Assembly (NCBI GenBank): GCA_021789735.1
Contig: JAJYJB010000024.1
Span: 1-30,721 of the forward strand
Length of the DNA: 30,721 bases
Reading direction: 5' to 3'
DNA from: Nitrospirota bacterium
GTDB lineage: Bacteria > Nitrospirota > Thermodesulfovibrionia > Thermodesulfovibrionales > JdFR-88
The translations under genes and the position numbers were made by a program. The notes below the pieces were generated by a model. It was not told where the DNA came from. It ran no database searches and saw only the letters and a program-made list of their open reading frames with translations. This document shows positions 15,968 through 24,600 of the stretch, one piece after another (positions within the stretch are counted from its first letter, which is position 1; each line of letters starts with the position of its first letter).

Positions 15968-16915
15968 GTGAAAATCGTCCGGAAGCTTTTTCCTGCGGTC
16001 ATTGGCGTTGTTGCCGCCGCTGCCATCATGTATTTCGTTTTCCGTCCTGGCGGTCCGGCCCGCATCCAGACCGGAAAACAGGAGGGAGCCGTCCGCACGG
16101 CAGCGATAAGGGTCGTTGCCGCCGAGAATTTTTACGGGAATGTCGCCTCGCAGCTTGGCGGGGGCCTGGTTTCCGTCAAAAGCCTCATTTCAAGCCCGAA
16201 CGTGGACCCGCATGAATACGAATCGACCGTGGAAGACGGCATCGCCGTCGCCAGGGCGGACATCGTAATAAAAAACGGGCTGCATTACGACGCCTGGATG
16301 GACAAGATGCTTTCCGCCTCTCCCAACCCGGACCGCATCGTGATTACCGCCGGAGACGTCGCCCCAAGCCGGCTGCCCGCCAACCCGCACGTCTGGTACG
16401 GGGTGGACAACATGGAGGCGGTAGCAAACGCCATTGACAAGGCCCTCATAAAGGTCCGGCCGGCAGATGCGCCCTTTTTTAAGAGCAGCCTGGCCCGCTT
16501 CTTGGCGTCCCTCGCTCCGGTGCGGGCAAAGGAGGAAGGGATAAGACTTAAATACAAGGGCTCCCCTGTGGGCCTTACGGAGACGATCGGCCTGTACCTG
16601 ACCGGGCCAATGGGGCTCCGCGTCCTTACTCCGTTTGAGTTCCAGAAGGCCATAGCTGAAGGCAACGACCCGCCCGCAGCGAGCGTGGCCGCGGCCGACA
16701 GGCAGGTGGACAGGAAAGAGATAATGATACTGATATACAACAGACAGACGGTCACGCCCATAATAACGGCCCTGCTTGGGAAGGCCTGGGCGCGCGGCAT
16801 TCCTCTTGTCCCGGTGTCCGAGACGATGCCTCAGGGGGATACGTACCAGTCCTGGATGCTTACCGGACTGGGCTTGATCGAAAAGGGGCTTTTTTCCGCC
16901 CGGGGAGGCCGATGA
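15968..16915 (+). CDS. Metal ABC transporter substrate-binding protein (ZnuA-like)
   Basis: 315 residues with an N-terminal hydrophobic segment (PAVIGVVAAAAIMYFVF, residues ~9-25) that is a signal sequence or membrane anchor; no lipobox is seen. Cluster A-I metal binding is suggested by His82 (NVDPHEYE), His141 (NPHVWYG), Glu205 (GLTETIGLY) and Glu285 or Asp291 (VSETMPQGDTYQSWM). The His-rich loop of classical ZnuA is absent. The start is GTG with AGGGGGGAAGG upstream. It would capture Zn(II) or Mn(II) in the periplasm and deliver it to the permeases encoded next. The ATP-binding gene overlaps it by ATGA. Confidence 0.88.
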   Translation: MKIVRKLFPAVIGVVAAAAIMYFVFRPGGPARIQTGKQEGAVRTAAIRVVAAENFYGNVASQLGGGLVSVKSLISSPNVDPHEYESTVEDGIAVARADIVIKNGLHYDAWMDKMLSASPNPDRIVITAGDVAPSRLPANPHVWYGVDNMEAVANAIDKALIKVRPADAPFFKSSLARFLASLAPVRAKEEGIRLKYKGSPVGLTETIGLYLTGPMGLRVLTPFEFQKAIAEGNDPPAASVAAADRQVDRKEIMILIYNRQTVTPIITALLGKAWARGIPLVPVSETMPQGDTYQSWMLTGLGLIEKGLFSARGGR

Positions 16916-17709
16916 CCGGTGGACAGCCGCGAAAGATGATATCGCAAAAGGTGATATCGGTTGAGGGCATCGCCGTGGAACTGAACGGGCGGATGGTCCT
17001 GGAGGATGTCAGCTTCGATGTCCGGGAGGGGGAGTTCGTTGCCGTCCTCGGGCCGAACGGGGCGGGCAAGACCACGCTTTTCAAGGTGCTGCTGGGCCTG
17101 CTTGAGCCCGCGCGCGGAAAGGTCTCCGTGCTTGGCAAGCCGCCGCGGCTCGGCGCCAGAGAGATAGGCTATGCGCCCCAGCACAGGACACTGGAGACCG
17201 ACCTTGCCCTGCGCGCCAGGGACGTTGTAGGTTTCGGCCTCGACGGGAACAAATGGGGCATCGGTTTTTTTGGGGGGCGCGGGCGGAGCGCGGCGATAAA
17301 TAAAGTGCTTGATGAGGTCGGCGTCTGCCATCTGGCCGACGCCCCGGTCGGCCGCCTTTCGGGTGGAGAACAGCAGCAGATGTATATCGCGCAGGCGCTC
17401 ATAACAAACCCAAGGGTGCTCATGCTGGACGAACCGCTTTCGAACCTGGACATCAGCCGCGCAAGGGAAATAGTTTCGCTTTTGTCCGGCATCAGCAGGA
17501 ACCGCGGAGCGGCCGTACTGCTCATCTCGCACGACATCAACCCGCTGCTGCACGCGGTGGACCGCGTGCTTTACCTGGCAAACGGGCACAGCGCCATGGG
17601 AGCTCCGGAGGAGGTCATCACGAGCGAAACGCTCTCCGCGCTCTACAGTTCGAAGGTGGACGTCATACGCTCCGGCGACAGGGTCTTCGTTGCCGGCGCC
17701 CAGGTCTGA
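16912..17709 (+). CDS. Metal ABC transporter ATP-binding protein (ZnuC-like)
   Basis: 265 residues, one ABC domain. Walker A is GPNGAGKTT (residues 47-55), the Q-loop lies in IGYAPQHR, the signature is LSGGEQQQM, Walker B is VLMLDEPLSNLD and the switch His is in LLISHDIN. The order and the short length fit cluster-9 metal importers. It powers the two permeases encoded downstream. Start at the ATGA overlap with the binding-protein gene; an ATG eight codons later is an alternative. Confidence 0.93.
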   Translation: MTGGQPRKMISQKVISVEGIAVELNGRMVLEDVSFDVREGEFVAVLGPNGAGKTTLFKVLLGLLEPARGKVSVLGKPPRLGAREIGYAPQHRTLETDLALRARDVVGFGLDGNKWGIGFFGGRGRSAAINKVLDEVGVCHLADAPVGRLSGGEQQQMYIAQALITNPRVLMLDEPLSNLDISRAREIVSLLSGISRNRGAAVLLISHDINPLLHAVDRVLYLANGHSAMGAPEEVITSETLSALYSSKVDVIRSGDRVFVAGAQV

Positions 17710-17724
17710 CCATGGATTCCTGAC

Positions 17725-18570
17725 ATGGACCTCTCCGTCCTGCAATATCCCTTCATACGGAACGCGTTTCTGGCGGGCTCGGCCGTTGCGGTTGTGGCCG
17801 GCATCATAGGCTATTTTCTGGCCGCGCGCGGGCTTGTCTTTGCGGGACACGCACTGTCCCATATAGGCTTTGCCGGCGCGGCCGGCGCGCTTGTCCTCGG
17901 TGTGGACCCTATCCTGGGCCTTTTTTTCTTCACGATCGCCTCAGCTGTGGGCATCGGCCTCACGGGGAAAAATCTACGGGAAGAGGACATGAACATAGGC
18001 ATAATAATGATGCTCATGCTGGGCCTGGGCGCACTCTTCATCTCGCTTTACACGGGGTATGCGGAGCGCGCCTACAGCATTCTCTTCGGGACCATCCTGG
18101 GCATAACGGGCACTGACGTCCTGGTCACCGCGGCATTTGGCCTTGCGGCCTGCGCCCTTCTGGCAGCCATCGGGCGGCCGCTGCTTTTTGCCACCATGGA
18201 CCCGGAGGTGGCCCGGGCGCGGGGCGTTCCGGTGCGGCTGCTTGGCATCCTTTTCCTTGTGCTTGTTGCCGTGGCGGTCTCGATGGCGGCGGTGGTCGTG
18301 GGCATTCTTTTTGTCTTCACCCTTCTCGTGGGGCCCGCCGCAACGGCGATGAGGCTGGCCCGGAGGCCCGGCGCCGCGATGGCCCTGTCGGCCTCCCTGG
18401 CGCTCCTTTATACATGGCTCGGCATTTTCCTTGCCGCAGTCAGCTCCTGGCCCGTCAGCTTTTACATCGCCTCGATATCGTTTGCAGCCTACCTGGCCGT
18501 GAGGCTGGCCGGGCCCCCGGTCCATAAGATGATCCGGAAGACAATAAGGTCTGGAGAGCAGCCGGCATGA
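17725..18570 (+). CDS. Metal ABC transporter permease, first of two (ABC-3 family)
   Basis: 281 residues with about eight hydrophobic segments. ABC-3 features are GLVFAGHALSHIGFAGAAGALVLG near the N-terminus, the cytoplasmic segment MDPEVARARGVPVRLLGILFL that contacts the ATPase, and VVVGILFVFTLLVGPAATA. It starts 15 bases after the ATPase gene and overlaps the next permease gene by ATGA. It is a paralogue of its neighbour and not a copy, so the two may pair as a heterodimer, as in TroC/TroD-type systems. Confidence 0.92.
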   Translation: MDLSVLQYPFIRNAFLAGSAVAVVAGIIGYFLAARGLVFAGHALSHIGFAGAAGALVLGVDPILGLFFFTIASAVGIGLTGKNLREEDMNIGIIMMLMLGLGALFISLYTGYAERAYSILFGTILGITGTDVLVTAAFGLAACALLAAIGRPLLFATMDPEVARARGVPVRLLGILFLVLVAVAVSMAAVVVGILFVFTLLVGPAATAMRLARRPGAAMALSASLALLYTWLGIFLAAVSSWPVSFYIASISFAAYLAVRLAGPPVHKMIRKTIRSGEQPA

Positions 18571-19409
18571 CGTTTTTTTCTCTTTTAAGGCAACCGTTCG
18601 TCGAAAACGCCTTCCTGGCCGGAACGCTCATTGCCGTCATTTCTGCGGCCATTGGATATTTTGTGGTCCTCAGGGCCGAGGCGTTTGCCGCCCATGCACT
18701 CTCCCATGTCGGTTTTGCCGGGGCCACGCTTGCCGCCCTCCTCGGGATAAGCCCGCTCTTTGCCATGTCCGGGTTCACGGTTGCGGCCGGGTTCGGGATG
18801 GGAATGCTCGGAAAGCGCATAAGGGGGCGGGACATCGAGATAGGCATTACCCTTTCCTTCGCGCTCGGCCTGGGTGTGCTGTTCCTCGGGCTCTACACGA
18901 GCTCGGCAAGTGAAACGGTGGCCGTGCTATTTGGCTCCATACTGAGCGTCACAAAGGCAAGCATTTTATGGACGGTAGTCCTTGGGGCCGCAACGCTTTT
19001 GCTGCTTGCCGCCATCGGGCGGCCGCTGCTTTTCGCCTCCATCGATCCTGAGAGCGCCCAGGCGCGGGGCGTGCCCGTTAAACTGGTCTCAATATTGTTC
19101 ATGCTGCTTGTCGCCATCACCGTCTCCGAAGCGATACAGGTGGTAGGCGTTCTGCTGGTGTTTGCCCTTATAGTGGCCCCTGCCGCCATAGCCCAGCACG
19201 TGACGCGCAGGCCCTTTTCCGCTATTGTCCTGTCTATGGCGCTTGGCAGCGTTTTCGTCTGGGGCGGCCTGCTGCTGGCCTTGGCCACCAGTTTTCCAGT
19301 GAGTTTTTACATAGCCGTTATCGCCGCGCTGGCATATTTCATCGTCGTGGGGGCAAGCCATGCCCTCCGCCCCCATGCGGCTGAAAAAGTTGAGCAGCGG
19401 TGTTTTTGA
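18567..19409 (+). CDS. Metal ABC transporter permease, second of two (ABC-3 family)
   Basis: 280 residues, colinear with the previous permease: EAFAAHALSHVGFAGATLAALLG, IDPESAQARGVPVKLVSILFM and VVGVLLVFALIVAPAAIAQ match its counterpart segment by segment while differing at many positions. It also has about eight membrane helices. Last gene of the importer operon; its final codons lie within the left arm and loop of a hairpin. Substrate zinc or manganese by family; the adjacent Fur/Zur-type regulator makes zinc a reasonable first guess. Confidence 0.92.
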   Translation: MTFFSLLRQPFVENAFLAGTLIAVISAAIGYFVVLRAEAFAAHALSHVGFAGATLAALLGISPLFAMSGFTVAAGFGMGMLGKRIRGRDIEIGITLSFALGLGVLFLGLYTSSASETVAVLFGSILSVTKASILWTVVLGAATLLLLAAIGRPLLFASIDPESAQARGVPVKLVSILFMLLVAITVSEAIQVVGVLLVFALIVAPAAIAQHVTRRPFSAIVLSMALGSVFVWGGLLLALATSFPVSFYIAVIAALAYFIVVGASHALRPHAAEKVEQRCF

Positions 19410-19425
19410 TTTTTTCTTTTTCAGC
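19380..19425 (+). terminator. Hairpin at the end of the metal importer operon
   Basis: GCTGAAAAAG (19380-19389) and CTTTTTCAGC (19416-19425) are a perfect ten-base inverted repeat. The stop codon (19407-19409) sits in the 26-base, T-rich loop. No clean T-run follows on the plus strand, so termination or 3'-end protection are both possible. Confidence 0.4.
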
Positions 19426-19514
19426 TCTATTGCATTCGTTTTCCCTTTCGGCCCGCGTGCTTTACAAGCCTTCTTCCCAGGTGATAAAATAAACCTCATC
19501 TTTTTTTCGGGCGT

Positions 19515-19555
19515 GGTTTTTGTAGTTTTTTGAGCAAAAATAAATACAAAAAACC
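19515..19555. repeat. AT-rich dyad upstream of purH
   Basis: GGTTTTTGTA (19515-19524) and TACAAAAAACC (19545-19555) form an inverted repeat differing by one T, with a T-run and A-run in between. It lies 48 bases before purH and could be an operator or a leader hairpin. No known purine riboswitch core is visible. Confidence 0.3.
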
Positions 19556-19603
19556 AAGAGTAAAAACCGGAAACACTTTTTTCCAGTCAAGGGGGGAATC
19601 AGG

Positions 19604-21154
19604 ATGTCCAAGGCAAAAAGGGCGCTGATCAGCGTTTCCGACAAAAGCGGGGTTGCCGAGTTCGCAAAAGGGCTTGCGGAAATGGGTGTTGAGCTGATAT
19701 CGACCGGCGGGACCGCCAAGGCGCTCAAGGACGCAGGGCTGCAGGTGAAGGACATCGGGGATTACACCGGTTTTCCGGAGATGCTTGACGGCAGGCTCAA
19801 GACGCTCCATCCGAAGGTCCATGGAGGGCTCCTTGCGAGGCGGAATGACTCTGGGCATATGAAAGACCTGGAGGAGCACGGCATCGGGCTTATAGACATA
19901 GTGGCGGTGAACCTCTATCCTTTCGAGCGCACCGTTTCAAACCCGGACGTAAAGTTCGCGGACGCCATCGAAAACATAGACATCGGCGGGCCCACGATGC
20001 TCAGGGCCGCCTCGAAGAATTTTGAGTCCGTCACGGTGATTGTAGACCCTGCCGATTACACTGCCGTGCTTGAAGAGCTTAAGGCGGCAGACGGCCAGGT
20101 AAGCGGCAAGACGCGCCTGAGGCTGGCCAAAAAGGTGTTCCAGCATACCGCCCGGTATGACGCGCTCATAGCGGACTATCTGGAAGGCGTGGCTGGCGGG
20201 GACGGCTCTTTTGCTCCCACACTGACATTAAGCTACAGGCTTGCCTCTCCCCTCAGGTACGGCGAGAACCCCCATCAGGCAGCGGGTTTTTATGAGGAGC
20301 GGACGGATGGCCTTTCCCTCGCGAGGGCAAAAGTGGTGCAGGGCAAGGAGATGTCCTTCAACAACTATTACGATGCGCATTGCGCCATGCTCTTGGCGCT
20401 CGAGTTCGACAAGACCGCCTGCGCCATAATAAAGCACAACAACCCCTGCGGCGCCGCCGTCGCGGACACCGCCGCGGAGGCCTACAGGCGGGCGCTGAAG
20501 ACGGACCCCGTTTCCGCCTTCGGGGGCGTCATCGCCTTTAACAGGGAGGTTGACGGGGATGCCGCAGAGGAGATCGTGAAGCTTTTTGTCGAGGTGGTGC
20601 TGGCCCCGTCCTACACGGCGGGGGCGCTTAAAGTATTCCAGGCAAAATCTAACGTGCGGGTCCTGGAGCTTCCGGAGATGCTCACGAAACCCCTCAAGGG
20701 GTTTGACATAAAGCGGGTAGCGGGCGGCATACTTACCCAGGGATGGGACACGCTGCGCGTGGACGTGAGGTCTCTCCAGGCGGTGACAAAGAGAAAACCC
20801 ACCGGGGAAGAGCTTTCGGCTCTCGACCTGGCCTGGCGGGTGGTGAAGCACGTAAAGTCAAACGCCATAGTTTACGCCTTTGCCAGCGGGACCGCAGGGA
20901 TAGGCATAGGGCAGACGAGCCGCGTTTATTCCGCAAGGTGCGGGGCCGCCAACGCTGCCGTGCCGCTCAAAGGCTCCGTCGTGGCCTCTGACGGTTTCTT
21001 CCCGTTCAGGGACGGCATAGACGAGATAAGCAAGGCGGGGGTTACTGCCGTCATACAGCCCGGAGGCTCGGTAAAGGACGAAGAGGTCATAAAGGCATGC
21101 GACGAGCATGGCATGGCGATGCTCCTTACAAAAGCGCGGCATTTCAAGCACTAA
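19604..21154 (+). CDS. purH: Bifunctional AICAR transformylase / IMP cyclohydrolase
   Basis: 516 residues, the normal length. It carries out the last two steps of IMP synthesis. The N-terminal MGS-like cyclohydrolase domain begins [20 protein letters not shown] and has [11 protein letters not shown] and [15 protein letters not shown]. The transformylase domain has [23 protein letters not shown] (catalytic Lys-His) and a C-terminal [43 protein letters not shown] precedes the ATG. It begins a purine gene run with purD and purE on the same strand. Confidence 0.97.
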   Translation: MSKAKRALISVSDKSGVAEFAKGLAEMGVELISTGGTAKALKDAGLQVKDIGDYTGFPEMLDGRLKTLHPKVHGGLLARRNDSGHMKDLEEHGIGLIDIVAVNLYPFERTVSNPDVKFADAIENIDIGGPTMLRAASKNFESVTVIVDPADYTAVLEELKAADGQVSGKTRLRLAKKVFQHTARYDALIADYLEGVAGGDGSFAPTLTLSYRLASPLRYGENPHQAAGFYEERTDGLSLARAKVVQGKEMSFNNYYDAHCAMLLALEFDKTACAIIKHNNPCGAAVADTAAEAYRRALKTDPVSAFGGVIAFNREVDGDAAEEIVKLFVEVVLAPSYTAGALKVFQAKSNVRVLELPEMLTKPLKGFDIKRVAGGILTQGWDTLRVDVRSLQAVTKRKPTGEELSALDLAWRVVKHVKSNAIVYAFASGTAGIGIGQTSRVYSARCGAANAAVPLKGSVVASDGFFPFRDGIDEISKAGVTAVIQPGGSVKDEEVIKACDEHGMAMLLTKARHFKH

Positions 21155-21200
21155 TGAATAAGATAAAAAACAAAACAAAACATTTTCACACAGGGAAGAT

Positions 21201-22484
21201 ATGAAAGTACTGGTAATAGGCGGAGGCGGCAGGGAGCACGCGCTGGTCTGGAAGCTCTCCCAGAGCCGCCGCGTGGACAAGATATACTGCTGTCCGGGCA
21301 ATGCGGGCATTGCGGAGCTGGCCGAATGCGTGGACATAGACCCGATGGATTTTGACGCGATCCTGAACCTTGTGAAATACGAATGGATCGACCTTACGGT
21401 GGTTGGCCCGGAGGGCCCGCTTGCCGGGGGCATAGCCACGCGCTTCAGGAAAGAGGGCAGAAAGATATTCGGCCCGGGGGCCGATGCGGCCAGGCTGGAG
21501 GCGAGCAAGTCTTTTTCAAAGGATTTCATGCGACGCTACGGGCTCCCGACGGCGGAGTACAAGGTCTTTACCTCCTATGTCCACGCGGAGGACTATGTGA
21601 GGCTCAAAGGGGCGCCGATAGTCATCAAGGCTGACGGGCTCGCGGCGGGAAAGGGCGTTATCGTCGCAAAGACGGTGCAGGAAGCGGCTGATGCCCTTCG
21701 CCTGGTTATGAAAGAGCGCGCCTTTGGAGAGGCCGGGGACAAGGTGGTCGTGGAAGACTGCATAGACGGGGAAGAGGCCTCCTTCATGGCTTTTACCGAT
21801 GGCAAAACGATAATCCCGATGGTGTCCTCGCAGGACCACAAGCGCGTCTTCGATGAAGACCTTGGGCCGAACACGGGGGGCATGGGTGCCTACAGTCCCG
21901 CGCCCGTGCTGGGGCCGGAGATGGAAAAGGCCGTGATGGAGACGGTGATGAAGCCCTTTTTGCGCGGAGTGCAGGCCGAGGGCATGGATTTCAGGGGTGT
22001 GATCTATGCGGGACTGATGATAAAGGACGGGAAGCCGTTCGTGCTTGAGTTCAACTGCCGGTTCGGCGACCCCGAGACGCAGGCCGTCCTCAGGAGGCTT
22101 GATTCGGACCTCTTCGAGATAGTCCTCGCCACCTCCGAGGGCAAGCTGGCCCAGGCGGACGTGCAGTGGAAGCGTGAGGCCTCCGTCTGCGTGGTGGCGG
22201 CCGCGGGGGGGTATCCGGGCGGCTACCAAAAAGGTAAAATCATAAATGGGCTCGATAAAGCCGGGAAAATGAAGGACGTGGTTGTCTTTCACGCCGGCAC
22301 CGGGTTCAGCGGGAAAGATGTCGTTACCGCTGGCGGGCGGGTGCTCGGAGTGACGGCCACCGGCAAGGACGTGCAGGAAGCAAAAGCCAGGGCGTACGAG
22401 GCGGTGCAGAATATCTCTTTTGAGGGCATGCACTACAGGAAGGACATCGCGGACAGGGCCATTAAGAGGTCCACATGCAAATGA
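21201..22484 (+). CDS. purD: Phosphoribosylamine-glycine ligase (GAR synthetase)
   Basis: 427 residues, standard length; an ATP-grasp enzyme joining glycine to phosphoribosylamine. MKVLVIGGGGREHALVWKL is the family N-terminus. GPEGPLAGG, SKDFMRRYGLPTA, VIKADGLAAGKGVIVA and EFNCRFGDPETQAVLRRL mark the nucleotide- and substrate-binding parts. AGGGAAGAT sits directly before the ATG, and 46 bases separate it from purH. Its 3' end overlaps purE by ten bases. Confidence 0.97.
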   Translation: MKVLVIGGGGREHALVWKLSQSRRVDKIYCCPGNAGIAELAECVDIDPMDFDAILNLVKYEWIDLTVVGPEGPLAGGIATRFRKEGRKIFGPGADAARLEASKSFSKDFMRRYGLPTAEYKVFTSYVHAEDYVRLKGAPIVIKADGLAAGKGVIVAKTVQEAADALRLVMKERAFGEAGDKVVVEDCIDGEEASFMAFTDGKTIIPMVSSQDHKRVFDEDLGPNTGGMGAYSPAPVLGPEMEKAVMETVMKPFLRGVQAEGMDFRGVIYAGLMIKDGKPFVLEFNCRFGDPETQAVLRRLDSDLFEIVLATSEGKLAQADVQWKREASVCVVAAAGGYPGGYQKGKIINGLDKAGKMKDVVVFHAGTGFSGKDVVTAGGRVLGVTATGKDVQEAKARAYEAVQNISFEGMHYRKDIADRAIKRSTCK

Positions 22485-22978
22485 AGCACAAGGTCCTTAT
22501 AATCATGGGAAGCGACTCGGACCTGCCGCTCATGGAAGAGGCCGGAAAGATGCTCGACAGCTTCGCGATACCCTATGAGATGCGGATAGCCTCGGCCCAC
22601 AGGAGCCCTGAGCTTGTGGATGAGATAGTCTCCCGCGCCGAGAAGGACGGCGTTGCCGCCATTATCGCCGGCGCCGGTGCGGCGGCGCACCTTGCGGGGG
22701 TCATTGCCTCGAAGACGACCCTGCCCGTGATCGGGGTGCCGATAGACAGCTCTCCGCTAAAGGGCATTGACGCCCTTTACGCGACGGTGCAGATGCCGCC
22801 CGGTGTGCCTGTGGCCACGATGGCCGTCGGGCGGGCAGGGGCGAAAAATGCGGGCATCTTCGCCGCCCAGATAATCGCCTCTTCGGACAGGAAGGTGGAG
22901 CGTCTCCTGAAGGATTTCAAACGGTCGCTCGCGGCAGACGTCAAAAGGAAATCCAGGATAAAAGACGTAAACAGATGA
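22475..22978 (+). CDS. purE: Phosphoribosylaminoimidazole carboxylase catalytic subunit (N5-CAIR mutase)
   Basis: 167 residues. GSDSDLPLMEEA, the catalytic SAHRSP, AGAGAAAHLAGVIAS and PVIGVPIDSSPLKGIDALYATVQMP are the PurE hallmarks. Class I PurE needs PurK to make N5-CAIR, while class II fixes CO2 directly. No purK is in the window, and the class cannot be told with certainty by eye. The start overlaps purD; an ATG two codons later is equally possible. The stop overlaps the DUF89 gene by ATGA. Confidence 0.95.
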   Translation: MQMKHKVLIIMGSDSDLPLMEEAGKMLDSFAIPYEMRIASAHRSPELVDEIVSRAEKDGVAAIIAGAGAAAHLAGVIASKTTLPVIGVPIDSSPLKGIDALYATVQMPPGVPVATMAVGRAGAKNAGIFAAQIIASSDRKVERLLKDFKRSLAADVKRKSRIKDVNR

Positions 22979-23862
22979 AGGTCCATCCGGACTGCTTTCC
23001 CTGTTTTTTCAGGCAGGCGGTCATAGCTTTAAGGTTAAGCGGGGCGCTTTTTGATGGCCCTTCCGGCCAGGGTTGGCATGATGAGCGTTTCGAAGCGGTC
23101 ATGAAAGGCATCATGCCGGAGCTCCAGAAGGCGGACCTTTCCAAAAGTCCGGCCCATGCCACGACTGTCATGCACAGGCGCATCAGGGAGATACTTGGCG
23201 CCGACCCCTTTAAAAAGGTAAAAACGGATTACAACAGGCTTGCGATGCAGGCATGCGAAAGGTTGTCCGGCCTCATCGCCTCTTCAGAGGATCCCCTCTT
23301 TACGGCCTCCAGGCTTGCCATAGCCGGAAACATCATAGATTTTGGCATATTCACCTCCGTTGACATCGATGCCACAGTGAAGCGGGCGCTCGAGGGGCCG
23401 ATAGCCCGTGACGATTACGCCCAATTCAAAGAGGATGTGGAGCGGACCGGGGACATACTCTACCTGGTTGATAACGCAGGCGAGATAGCGTTTGACAGGG
23501 TCCTCATAGAGGCGCTTAAAAAAATGGGCAAGGATGTGACCGTGGCGGTCAAGGGAAGCCCCGTTTTGAACGACGCCACCCTTGAGGACGCAAGGGAAAC
23601 CGGCATAACCGGCATCTGCCGCGTTATAGACAACGGCTCTGATTGCATAGGCACCATACTGGACATGACCTCCCCGGCGTTCAGGGAAGCCTATGAAAAG
23701 GCTGGCCTGATAGTAAGCAAGGGACAGGGCAACTTTGAGACCCTGATGGACGAAGACAGGAAGAAAAAGGAAAAGATATATTTTCTTTTCCAGTCCAAGT
23801 GCGAGGTCGTCTCAAGGGAGATCGGACTTCCATTAAAATCCATGCTCCTCAGGCGGTTATAG
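22975..23862 (+). CDS. DUF89 / ARMT1-like metal-dependent damage-control phosphatase
   Basis: 295 residues. The N-terminal CFPCFFRQA supplies the CxxC seen in the bacterial/archaeal DUF89 group. LYLVDNAGEIAFDRVLIEAL (Asp/Asn-Glu-Asp metal site), VKGSPVLNDATLEDA and IVSKGQGNFETL are family signatures. Characterised DUF89 proteins remove phosphate from sugar phosphates and damaged phosphometabolites using Mn, Co or Ni. Sitting inside a purine operon by ATGA overlap with purE suggests it clears a side product or unstable intermediate of that pathway; this is inference. The true substrate is unknown. Confidence 0.88.
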   Translation: MKVHPDCFPCFFRQAVIALRLSGALFDGPSGQGWHDERFEAVMKGIMPELQKADLSKSPAHATTVMHRRIREILGADPFKKVKTDYNRLAMQACERLSGLIASSEDPLFTASRLAIAGNIIDFGIFTSVDIDATVKRALEGPIARDDYAQFKEDVERTGDILYLVDNAGEIAFDRVLIEALKKMGKDVTVAVKGSPVLNDATLEDARETGITGICRVIDNGSDCIGTILDMTSPAFREAYEKAGLIVSKGQGNFETLMDEDRKKKEKIYFLFQSKCEVVSREIGLPLKSMLLRRL

Positions 23863-23872
23863 GCGGAAGGGC

Positions 23873-24508
23873 ATGCATCTTGTAAAAGCGGATAAGACAC
23901 ACCTGAAGGAAGCCCTCTCCGAGGCGGTGGCAGTCCTTGAGGGGGGCGGAATAGTCGCTTGCCCAACGGAAAGCAGCTACGGCCTGTGCGCAAGATATGA
24001 CGGCCGGAAAGCCCTGGAGAGGCTTTTCCTGCTTAAGGGCCGCGACCGCGGGATAAAACCTTTCCCGCTCATAATAGGGGAAACCGGGAAGCTTTCGCTT
24101 ATTGCAGCTGGCGACTGGACGGCCGCCCTGGAACTGGCAAAAGAATTCTGGCCGGGCCCGCTTACGCTCCTTCTGAACGCCAGGGCGGGGCTGCCGGAGC
24201 TCATCACCAGGGAAGGGAAGGTGGCCGTGAGGGTGCCCGGCCCGTCGTTTGCCCTGGAGCTTGCCAGGAGTTTTGGCTTTCCCGTGACGGCCACGAGCGC
24301 AAACCCTTCCGGGCTTGCTCCAGCAACCAGTGCCGGGAGGGTGCGGGACTATTTCGGCGACGGAGTTGACCTGATAGTTGACGGCGGAGAGTCGCCGGGC
24401 GGCCCGCCCTCGACCATAGTGGACGCCGCCTCGGAAGAGATAAAGGTCCTAAGGGCAGGGGCCATCAGCCCTGAGGAGATCATGGCCCGTCTGGGAATCC
24501 ATGGATAA
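23873..24508 (+). CDS. tsaC: Threonylcarbamoyl-AMP synthase (TsaC/YrdC family)
   Basis: 211 residues, a single YrdC domain. It makes threonylcarbamoyl-AMP from threonine, bicarbonate and ATP for the t6A modification of tRNAs reading ANN codons. Recognisable are GGIVACPTESSYGLCARYD, LKGRDRGIKPFPLI (the KxR part of the active site), FWPGPLTLLL, KVAVRVPGP and TATSANPSG (SxN). The C-terminal Sua5 extension is absent. It starts ten bases after the DUF89 gene and ends the run. The fit to YrdC/TsaC is strong. Confidence 0.93.
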   Translation: MHLVKADKTHLKEALSEAVAVLEGGGIVACPTESSYGLCARYDGRKALERLFLLKGRDRGIKPFPLIIGETGKLSLIAAGDWTAALELAKEFWPGPLTLLLNARAGLPELITREGKVAVRVPGPSFALELARSFGFPVTATSANPSGLAPATSAGRVRDYFGDGVDLIVDGGESPGGPPSTIVDAASEEIKVLRAGAISPEEIMARLGIHG

Positions 24509-24564
24509 GGAGGCGGGGTGTAAATTTTTATCAAACCGTACCATTGCTAAAAATTTGCGTCCGG

Positions 24565-24592
24565 TGGACATTATGGCTTGCGAGAATATAAA
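24565..24592 (+). promoter_or_regulatory. Promoter of the ArnT-like gene, with very short leader
   Basis: TGGACA (24565-24570) and TATAAA (24587-24592) are 16 bases apart. The ATG at 24601 is eight bases beyond the -10 box and has no ribosome binding site. TTGCGTCCGGT (24555-24565) and GAGAATATAAA (24582-24592), which overlap the promoter, both recur at 30347-30382. Confidence 0.45.
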
Positions 24593-24600
24593 GTAGTCTG

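Noticed and set aside
24565..24581. Sigma54-type promoter (TGG...TTGC) before the ArnT-like gene
   Set aside because: The distance between GG and GC is 12 bases instead of 10, and the segment fits a sigma70-like pair better.
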